From contig JBLHLB010000035.1 of NCBI GenBank assembly GCA_047618505.1, positions 1-20,461 on the forward strand: a DNA stretch of 20,461 nucleotides. The letters run 5' to 3'. The translations under genes were made by a program, and so were the position numbers. This DNA comes from JBLHLB01 sp047618505 (GTDB lineage Bacteria; Planctomycetota; UBA1135; GCA-002686595). Within the stretch, counting starts at the first letter, position 1. The number at the start of each line of letters is the position of its first letter. Below, in pieces: positions 14,551-20,461 of this stretch. The notes under the pieces are model-generated. The model made no database searches. It was given only the letters and a program-made list of their open reading frames with translations, and was not told the DNA's origin.

Positions 14551-17500
14551 ATGAATGCCATCAATGCCGATTTGAGTTCCCGCAGTTCAGCCGCGGGCAG
14601 GGACAGTTTCACACTTGGCGTTGATGGATTTTCCTATGGGGATCTTCACAGGGCCGCCCGGCTCGCCGACCTTCACGGGAGGTTTCTCGATAGCCTTGCC
14701 GCAGCCGATCAGGAGCTGAGTCAGAGTTGGGCGCAGCACACGGCCGGTGAGCTTGAGCTCACGAAGCCCGATGAGTCACGCCTCTACATTGACGTGGCGC
14801 GACATGTGTCGATCTTCCTTGCGAAGCTTATGGGCATCAGCAATGCACGCTCAGATCGGATGGCGGCACTTCTGCTACGTCAACGCGTGCACGAGCTTGG
14901 CAGGGGCTTCTTGAGGAAGCGCGTCCTCAAGGCCAAGGTCGAGGGCCTGGATGCACCTGATCTTCGCAGTCGCGCGGAGGGTTGGCTGAAGCGTCTTCCC
15001 GGATTGGATGGCCTGGACCAGTCTTCAGAAGAGTTCTTCGCCGGTCGCGTGCTTCAACTCCTGGACCGCAAGGGTGTGGAGTACGCCTCGGGGAATGAAG
15101 GAGCCAGCGTCGAGGAGGTTCTAACGCTCCTGGGCCAGGATTTGCGCCTACGTTTAGACGCTGGCGACCCGGAGGTCTCCGCCTGGGCCTTTACGAAGAC
15201 ACTGCCTAAGGTTGATTTTGAAGCGGGCCTGGTGGACTTCGATCGCGAGGACCCTGACCTCCCAGAGGCCATGACCGGGCCAGCATCAGATCGTCGGCGA
15301 CGCGACGGGTTCCATCTGACCGATGATCGGGCCACGACCGCGGAAGTCCTGACCGAGGTGGATCAATGCCTCTTCTGCCACGATCGCGAAAAGGACTCCT
15401 GTCGCCACGGCTTGCTTGAGAAGAAGAGTGAGAAGCTCGCCAAGAACGACCTGGGGATTGAGCTCGGAGGTTGCCCCCTGGAGCAGCGCATCTCAGAGAT
15501 GCACCAGCTCTACGGTGACGGCGATCCGATTGCGGCCCTGGCAATGGTGATGATCGACAACCCGATGTGTCCCGGCACAGGGCACCGCATCTGCAACGAT
15601 TGCATGAAGTCCTGCATCTTCCAGAAGCAGGAGCCTGTCAATATTCCGCAGATCGAGACGCGCGTCCTGGTGGACACCTTGGACATGCCCTACGGCACGG
15701 AGTTGTACCTACTGCTGACGCGCTTCAATCCCCTCAACATCAAGCGACCCCACGCCTTGCCCTACAACGGCAAGAATGTGCTGGTGGTCGGTATGGGGCC
15801 GGCTGGCTATACCCTGGCGCACTACCTGGCCCAAGAGGGTTTCGGAATCGTGGCCATGGACGGACTGAAGGTGGAGCGATTGCCAGAGGAGCACACTGGG
15901 CGCATCTCCGACGGCGGAGGAAGCGGGGAAGGCGAGCAGCTTCCCGAGCCCATCGAGACCTACCGCGCCACCACTGATGACCTGGAGGATCGGCGTCTGC
16001 TTGGCTTTGGAGGCGTTTCCGAATACGGCATTACCGTTCGTTGGGATAAGAACTTCCTGACCCTGCCGTACCTCTCGTTAGAGCGCCGCGAGCACTTCCA
16101 GCTGCACGGTGGCACGCGCTTCGGTGGAACATTGACCGTCGAAGACGCCTGGGGCTTGGGCTTCGACCACATCGCCATTGCCACGGGAGCCGGGAAGCCC
16201 ACGGTGATTCCGTTGAAGAACAACTTGGCGCGCGGAATCCGCAAAGCCTCGGACTTCCTTATGGCACTGCAGCTCACGGGGGCCTTCAAGAAAGATGCGA
16301 TGTCAAACCTGCAGCTGCGCTTGCCAGCCCTTGTCATCGGTGGGGGACTAACCGGTGTGGACACGACCACCGAAGCCATCGCCTACTATCCCGTGCAGGT
16401 GGAGAAATTCGTCGGACGCTACGACCAGCTCTGCCTGGACTTCGAAGAGAAGGTCATCCGTGGATTCTTCAGCGATGAGGAGCGTGGCGTGCTTGACGAA
16501 TTTGTAGCCCACGGACGTTTGGTGGTCGGGGAACGCGCCCGTGCGCTTCAGGCCGGTGAGCAACCGGACTTCGTCACCCTCGTAGAGCAATGGGGTGGAG
16601 TCAAATTGGTCTATCGCAAGGGCCTGCGGGACGCTCCGGCCTACAAGCTGAATCACGAAGAGATCATCAAGGCCTTCGAAGAAGGCATCGTGTTCGTGGA
16701 GCACATGTCGCCGGTGGAGGCCAAACTCGACAAGTACGGCGCCATCGAGGCCATGCAGTTCGAACGACAGCACCTGAACGATGCTGGCAAGTGGCGCGGC
16801 ACGGGGGAAATGGTGGACCTGCCTGCTCGCTCCGTATTGGTTGCCGCAGGCACGAGCCCCAACATCACCTACGAGAAGGAGCACCCCGGCACCTTCAAGC
16901 TCGACAAATGGGACTGGTTCTTCGAGGTGCAACGTACCGAGGACGGTTCGCGCGTGCCCGTGGCCGGTGGATCGGATGAGGGCGGCGTAGGTTTCTTCAC
17001 CTCCTACGACGATGGGGAGCACTCCATCAGCGTCTATGGCGACAACCACCCGTCCTACGCCGGCAATGTCGTGAAGGCCATGGCCTCCGCGCGTGATGGC
17101 TTCCCCAAGGTCGTGGAAACCTTCGCGGCAGAGCTAAGGACCCTGGACAAGAGCGCCAGCGCCCTGGCCGTGCGCAAGGCAAGCTGGCGCAAGATGGCTA
17201 GCCACCTGGCCTACGAGTTGAACCCCCATGTGCACGAAGTCAATCGCCTGACGCCCACGATCACCGAAATCGTGGTGCACGCGCCGGCCGCGACCCGCGG
17301 CTTTGAGCCCGGTCAGTTCTACCGCCTTCAAAATTATGAAGGCTGCGCGCCCCTTGTGGATGGCACGCGCTTGGCCCTCGAAGGCATCGCGCTCACTGGA
17401 GCTTGGAAGGACGACGAGCGCGGCCTGATCGGAATGATCGTTCTCGAGATGGGCGTCTCCTCCCGTCTTTGCGCGATTCTCCAACCGGGTGAGCCTGTCA

Positions 17501-18213
17501 TCCTGATGGGACCGACCGGTGCCCCCACAGAAATCCCCCGTGGAGAGAAGATCATCCTGGCAGGCGGAGGACTCGGCAATGCCGTGCTCTTCTCCATCGG
17601 TAAGGCCATGCGCGAGGCCGGCAACGAGATCGTCTACTTTGCCGCGTTCAAGCGCGGCGAGGACATCTTCAAGCGCGAGGAGATCGAAGCCGCCACAGAC
17701 GTGGTGATTTGGTCCACAGACGCCGGTGCCGAAATCCAGCCCAATCCCAAGCGACCCTTCGATCGGCACTTCCGTGGCAATGTCGTTCAGGCAATGTTGG
17801 CTTACGCGCAGGGAGAACTGGGCGAAGTTCAGGTTCCCTTGGACGAATGCGAGCGAATGGTCTGCATCGGCTCCGATCGAATGATGAACGCCCTGCGCGT
17901 GCAGCGCTTCGACCTCCTCAAGCCTTACTTGAAGGAAGGCCACCTCGCGATCGGGTCGATCAACTCTCCCATGCAATGTGCCATGAAGGAGATCTGTGCC
18001 CAGTGCCTCTGCCGACAAGTCGATCCCGAGACCGGCGAAGAGGTTGCCCCGGTCTTTTCCTGCTTCAATCAGGATCAGGAGCTCGACCGTGTTGATTTCG
18101 AGAACCTGAACCAACGCCTGCGGGCGAATTCCGTGCAGGAGAAGCTCTCCAGCCTGTGGCTCGACCATCTGATCCACAGCGACGAGTCCTTGGACCTATG
18201 GACCGTCCTGTAG
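14551..18213 (+). CDS. Large flavin/Fe-S oxidoreductase, NfnL-like and NfnS/PyrK-like modules in one chain
   Basis: 1220 aa. Residues 1 to about 265 are a helical extension I do not recognise. A cysteine-rich segment then supplies ligands for probably two Fe-S clusters: C273, C276, C284, C308 and C340, C348, C351, C354 (NPMCPGTGHRICNDCMKSC). It resembles the N-terminal part of GltD/NfnL and DPYD-type enzymes. An FAD-binding Rossmann fold follows with G414-M-G-P-A-G419, and an NAD(P)-binding fold with G597-G-G-L-T-G602. From about 885 the protein becomes a ferredoxin-reductase/PyrK-like module: FEPGQFYRLQNYE (918-930), ILAGGGLGNA (1002-1011), then C1143, C1149, C1152, C1154 and C1171, a possible 2Fe-2S site. 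The plan equals the two subunits of NADH-dependent ferredoxin:NADP oxidoreductase (or sulfide dehydrogenase) joined in one chain, which suggests electron transfer between pyridine nucleotides and ferredoxin. ATG at 14551 is preferred over an in-frame ATG at 14413. Confidence 0.85.
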   Translation: MNAINADLSSRSSAAGRDSFTLGVDGFSYGDLHRAARLADLHGRFLDSLAAADQELSQSWAQHTAGELELTKPDESRLYIDVARHVSIFLAKLMGISNARSDRMAALLLRQRVHELGRGFLRKRVLKAKVEGLDAPDLRSRAEGWLKRLPGLDGLDQSSEEFFAGRVLQLLDRKGVEYASGNEGASVEEVLTLLGQDLRLRLDAGDPEVSAWAFTKTLPKVDFEAGLVDFDREDPDLPEAMTGPASDRRRRDGFHLTDDRATTAEVLTEVDQCLFCHDREKDSCRHGLLEKKSEKLAKNDLGIELGGCPLEQRISEMHQLYGDGDPIAALAMVMIDNPMCPGTGHRICNDCMKSCIFQKQEPVNIPQIETRVLVDTLDMPYGTELYLLLTRFNPLNIKRPHALPYNGKNVLVVGMGPAGYTLAHYLAQEGFGIVAMDGLKVERLPEEHTGRISDGGGSGEGEQLPEPIETYRATTDDLEDRRLLGFGGVSEYGITVRWDKNFLTLPYLSLERREHFQLHGGTRFGGTLTVEDAWGLGFDHIAIATGAGKPTVIPLKNNLARGIRKASDFLMALQLTGAFKKDAMSNLQLRLPALVIGGGLTGVDTTTEAIAYYPVQVEKFVGRYDQLCLDFEEKVIRGFFSDEERGVLDEFVAHGRLVVGERARALQAGEQPDFVTLVEQWGGVKLVYRKGLRDAPAYKLNHEEIIKAFEEGIVFVEHMSPVEAKLDKYGAIEAMQFERQHLNDAGKWRGTGEMVDLPARSVLVAAGTSPNITYEKEHPGTFKLDKWDWFFEVQRTEDGSRVPVAGGSDEGGVGFFTSYDDGEHSISVYGDNHPSYAGNVVKAMASARDGFPKVVETFAAELRTLDKSASALAVRKASWRKMASHLAYELNPHVHEVNRLTPTITEIVVHAPAATRGFEPGQFYRLQNYEGCAPLVDGTRLALEGIALTGAWKDDERGLIGMIVLEMGVSSRLCAILQPGEPVILMGPTGAPTEIPRGEKIILAGGGLGNAVLFSIGKAMREAGNEIVYFAAFKRGEDIFKREEIEAATDVVIWSTDAGAEIQPNPKRPFDRHFRGNVVQAMLAYAQGELGEVQVPLDECERMVCIGSDRMMNALRVQRFDLLKPYLKEGHLAIGSINSPMQCAMKEICAQCLCRQVDPETGEEVAPVFSCFNQDQELDRVDFENLNQRLRANSVQEKLSSLWLDHLIHSDESLDLWTVL

Positions 18214-18226
18214 GGCATCACAAAGA

Positions 18227-18263
18227 GGGCCGCACAACGACTACACAACGTGGTTGTGGGCCC
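18227..18263 (-). terminator. Bulged hairpin between convergent genes
   Basis: GGGCC-G-CACAAC (18227-18238) pairs with GTTGTGGGCCC (18253-18263) over 11 bp with one bulged G. Read on the minus strand the stem is followed by TCTTTG, so it best fits termination of the selenoprotein pair; it may also stop the oxidoreductase transcript. Confidence 0.6.
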
Positions 18264-18282
18264 AGGTGTTGAAGTCGAGTCG

Positions 18283-19776
18283 CTACCCTCGCCTGACGGG
18301 TATGCTCAGGTCCAAGCGTCTAAAGACGCACACGCCCTCCTCGCCTTCACAAACGTGAAAGAGCGCGTAGCCCTTTATGGTCGTGCTCTCCACTCCCTCT
18401 GGCAGGGTAACTTCAAAGGAGAACCGGCGCGCTTCCTCGGAGGTCGCCTGGCCAGGGGAAGGTGAGGTCAGCAAGCGCGTATCCACTAGCACGCCTGCCG
18501 GCAGTGAATCGTGGTCCAGCCACACACGCGTCGGGTCCACCTCGTTATTCCAATGTACTTGGCGAGTTTCGTTCGGATGCAGACTCAGGTGAACCATGGC
18601 GACACTCTTTGCGGCGTCTGTGTGAAAAGCAATGGCCTGTTGCGCCTGAACGAGGCCTTCTGCGCGAATGATTTCTCCCTTGGGGTCGGGGCCGGTAGTG
18701 TCGGAGGACGTAGCTGGAATTCTACGCGGAGACATCAATTCGGCTGGCGTAAGCTCCGCGACTAGCGGCACGGGATCAATACCACGTGCGATCATTGCAT
18801 CGCGTGCTTCCTGTACCCAGGTGTAGAAGGGATAGGGCTTGTCCAGGCGAGGACCGTACTGTTGGATGCGCCGCCGCCAGATGTACTGGTTTGGCTGTAG
18901 GGCAAGGGCAGCGCTCCAGTGGTCCAGTGCCGACTGGAAGTCCACTGCCGGCGCCACGGATCCAGTGCCCAAAGATCCCGTCCCCAAGGACTGCTGTTTG
19001 TGTGTGTTGGCGCCGTCGAAGCGCATGCGTAGCGCGACCCCCGCGCGAAACTGCGCCCGACCGTCGGACGGGTTTGCCTGCGCCAAATCAATCAAGGCCT
19101 GGGCCGGATCGTCTGCGATGCCACGATCTTTGGCTTCTGGCCAAAGCAGTCTCCCCATGGCAACCCGTGCCCGCTCTTCTTGGGGGCCAAGGTCTACGCC
19201 CTTTAGAACTGGAAGAGAGGTAGGCAGAGCCTCCCTTAGGGCTGGCAATGCATGGCGCTCGTAACCTGAGGCCAAGAGGAACGCTTCCAGATCACGGGGC
19301 CGTGCGCCAATCTTTCGAACGATCCCACCCGAGTCGATCAGGATCGCGCGCGGCACGACCATCGACTCGGTGGTATTGAAGGGGTCCCATAGGATCGGGA
19401 AGTCAAATTCTTGCCAGGCGGCGTAGAGCTGAGCCCGATCCGCGTGTTGCTCCTGCACGAGACCGATGACCTGAATACTATTCTGCGCCCGAAGCTCCTT
19501 GGTGCGCGCGTGCCAGACCGGCACGCTCTTGCGGCAACCCGCTCACCAGGAGGCGAACTCGATCAGCAAAATCGGCGTGCCGACCAGGCCATGGAGGTTG
19601 ATCGTTTGTTCACCATCTATCGTCGGCAGACGCAGAGGCGGAGCGAGCTCTCCCTCAACCCAGCCAACTTTCCCTTGCTCGACCTGCGCGCCTGGCTGAC
19701 TTGCCAGGGCAAACACGGAAGCGATGAGCACAAGCAGATGCGTAGCTGATTTGGATACCGGTCCCATAAGCTTCAT
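18283..19776 (-). CDS. Exported thioredoxin-like selenoprotein (UxxC) with TPR-like and C-terminal beta domains; TGA at 19545-19543 read as Sec
   Basis: 497 aa when the in-frame TGA is read as selenocysteine 78. MKLMGPVSKSATHLLVLIASVFALAS is a signal peptide. A TlpA/ResA-like thioredoxin fold (about 40-170) has its active site as FASW-U78-AGC81-RKSVP, exactly where such proteins have CxxC. The fold continues unbroken past the TGA, with the cis-proline at Pro142 (MVVPRAILID). After it come helical, TPR-like repeats (about 175-320) and a C-terminal beta domain ending in C476-EGEEGV-C483-VFRR, a cysteine pair somewhat like DsbD N-domain relatives. The likely role is thiol-disulfide exchange or reduction outside the cytoplasm. 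A SECIS-like hairpin follows the TGA. Without recoding the locus splits into a 77-aa fragment and a 413-aa fragment with a false GTG start at 19524. It starts 48 bp after the other selenoprotein gene, so the two are probably co-transcribed. Confidence 0.85.
19501..19545 (-). promoter_or_regulatory. Bacterial SECIS element with its UGA codon (gene at 18283-19776)
   Basis: The mRNA after UGA (19545-19543) forms a perfect 7-bp stem, GCGUGCC (19526-19520) with GGCACGC (19514-19508), capped by the loop GGUCU (19519-19515). The loop starts 23 nt after the UGA. A lower helix, GGU-GC-GC with bulged U and C, pairs with GCGCACC (19507-19501). The GGUCU loop is the same as that of the E. coli fdhF SECIS bound by SelB. 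Confidence 0.82.
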
Positions 19777-19824
19777 TTCCTATCTCTTCGTTGATCTGAG
19801 TCTGAGCTGCATTGCCGCACACAA

Positions 19825-20460
19825 CTAGCGATTCAAGCGGTCGATCTCGCCCAGGATGGCGTCGAGGCTTGGTCGGGAGTGAATCAGCATGGGGAAGACC
19901 TGGCGCACAACGCCCTTCTTGTCGATGTAGTAGGCGGTTGTGCGATCGAACATGACGGTCTTCTCGCGGTTTAGATCGGCCAGGATCGGGAAGGCTGGAG
20001 CGGGAGCAAAGCTGCGCAAGAAGGTCACGGCCTTTTCCATAGAGACGTCTTCCTGGGAGAGGCCTATTGCCTTGGTTCCGAGAGCCTCGAGTTCAGCGTA
20101 GCGGTTGTGCAGCTCGACCAGCTGCGTGCGACAGTAAGGTCACCAGTGGGCGCGGTACGTCGACACCAAGAGATTCGACTTCCCAAGCATGCTCCCCAGG
20201 GCGAGCTCGCCGCCTTCTAGGTTTGGGACGGTGACGTCGCCAACCTTGCTCCCTATTTGCAGCAGTGTTTCGTCTCGTCCCCAGTTGGAATTCTCATCGT
20301 CGCCGTGTGTTGCTTCAGCGTTGGGCGCAAGCGCGAGCTCGAAACGGCGACGGAAGAAGAAGGGGTTGACGTCCTCTGCCGCTTCCTTTCCGGGGTCCGC
20401 GTAGCCGACCACGATGAGTCCGATGCTGTCGCCGGCTGCGGGTGCTGAGAGCAATTCGAA
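19825..20460 (-). CDS. Peroxiredoxin-like (AhpC/TSA, redoxin) selenoprotein with UxxC; TGA at 20142-20140 read as Sec; N-terminus outside window
   Basis: 211 residues are visible and the frame is open to the right edge, so the start lies outside; a TTG at 20454 is internal or fortuitous. A redoxin domain begins near visible residue 70 (IGSKVGDVTVPNLEGGELAL). It runs through LLVSTYRAHW-U107-PYC110-RTQLVELHNRY and continues as LEALGTKAIGLSQEDV, FPILADLNREKTVMF and AYYIDKKGVVRQVF. This matches the peroxiredoxin-like family whose active site is normally YRGxWCPYCxxQL. The TGA replaces the first, peroxidatic-type cysteine. Selenocysteine forms of Prx-like proteins are known in bacteria. The family reduces peroxides or transfers electrons to partner thiols. 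About 65 residues before the redoxin domain (GLIVVGYADPGKEAAEDV onward) are of unknown type. A SECIS-like hairpin follows the TGA. It is upstream of, and probably co-transcribed with, the second selenoprotein gene. Confidence 0.85.
20106..20142 (-). promoter_or_regulatory. Bacterial SECIS element with its UGA codon (redoxin gene at the right edge)
   Basis: After UGA (20142-20140) the mRNA forms a perfect 6-bp stem, GCAGCU (20125-20120) with AGCUGC (20114-20109), capped by GGUCG (20119-20115). The loop starts 20 nt after the UGA. UGU (20133-20131) can pair with ACA (20108-20106) below an asymmetric bulge. The loop begins with the same GGUC as the neighbouring gene's element. Confidence 0.78.
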
Positions 20461-20461
20461 C

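Noticed and set aside
17134..18177. Minus-strand 347-codon frame inside the oxidoreductase gene
   Set aside because: It is the antisense of a well-supported NfnS/PyrK-like module with conserved motifs; long antisense frames are common in GC-rich coding DNA.
18959..18989. Imperfect 15-bp tandem repeat in the selenoprotein gene (SLGTGSLGTGS)
   Set aside because: It encodes a short low-complexity linker and has only two copies; no sign of function beyond that.
19524..19545. Reading the two halves of the thioredoxin-like locus as separate genes, the second starting at GTG 19524
   Set aside because: A GTG start there would cut through the thioredoxin fold just after its CxxC-type site, leaving an N-terminal piece ending at W and a C-terminal piece with no signal peptide. 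Read-through restores a complete fold and a SECIS follows the TGA.
20140..20142. Explaining the in-frame TGAs by a variant genetic code
   Set aside because: TGA ends clearly complete genes in the same window, for example at 353-355 and 13823-13825, so TGA is a normal stop elsewhere.

Overview
The window is about 60% GC and carries thirteen protein-coding loci, most of which read as exported or envelope proteins. Secreted sulfatases, a PQQ-type sugar dehydrogenase fused to cytochrome c, a large secreted toroid protein and a C-terminal 'LTN' tail on a secreted-type fragment together suggest a marine Planctomycetota-like bacterium. That placement is inference; no rRNA or marker phylogeny is available here.

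Layout, left to right. A 3' gene fragment (2-355, +) is followed by a minus-strand polysaccharide-related cluster: a formylglycine-type sulfatase (5594-4173), a small membrane protein (4157-3594) and a PQQ dehydrogenase/PKD/cytochrome c/CBM protein (3503-741). A non-coding stretch of about 680 bp leads to a secreted metzincin metalloprotease (6274-7755, +), which is flanked by 13-bp direct repeats and ends at a strong hairpin. Convergent to it is a secreted 879-aa protein with an inactive thioredoxin-like fold, helical repeats and an alpha/alpha-toroid (10496-7857, -). Upstream of that lies a decayed GAF-like reading frame, then truD (11109-12182, +), a secreted-type fragment without a proper start, a CREST/ceramidase-like membrane hydrolase (12998-13825, +), a convergent FKBP lipoprotein (14302-13832, -) and a 1220-aa NfnL/NfnS-like flavin/Fe-S oxidoreductase fusion (14551-18213, +).

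The most notable region is the right end. Two adjacent minus-strand thioredoxin-fold genes are each interrupted by a single in-frame TGA exactly where the first active-site cysteine belongs. They read W-U-A-G-C (18283-19776) and W-U-P-Y-C (19825 to the window edge). Each TGA is followed by a perfect hairpin whose loop begins GGUC and starts 20-23 nt after the TGA, as expected of a bacterial SECIS element and resembling the E. coli fdhF loop. I read them as a tandem pair of selenocysteine proteins with UxxC redox centres. A conventional gene caller would split them into four broken ORFs. The Sec machinery (selA, selB, selD, tRNA-Sec) is not in the window and must be encoded elsewhere if this is right.

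No tRNA, rRNA, CRISPR array, transposase or integrase was seen.
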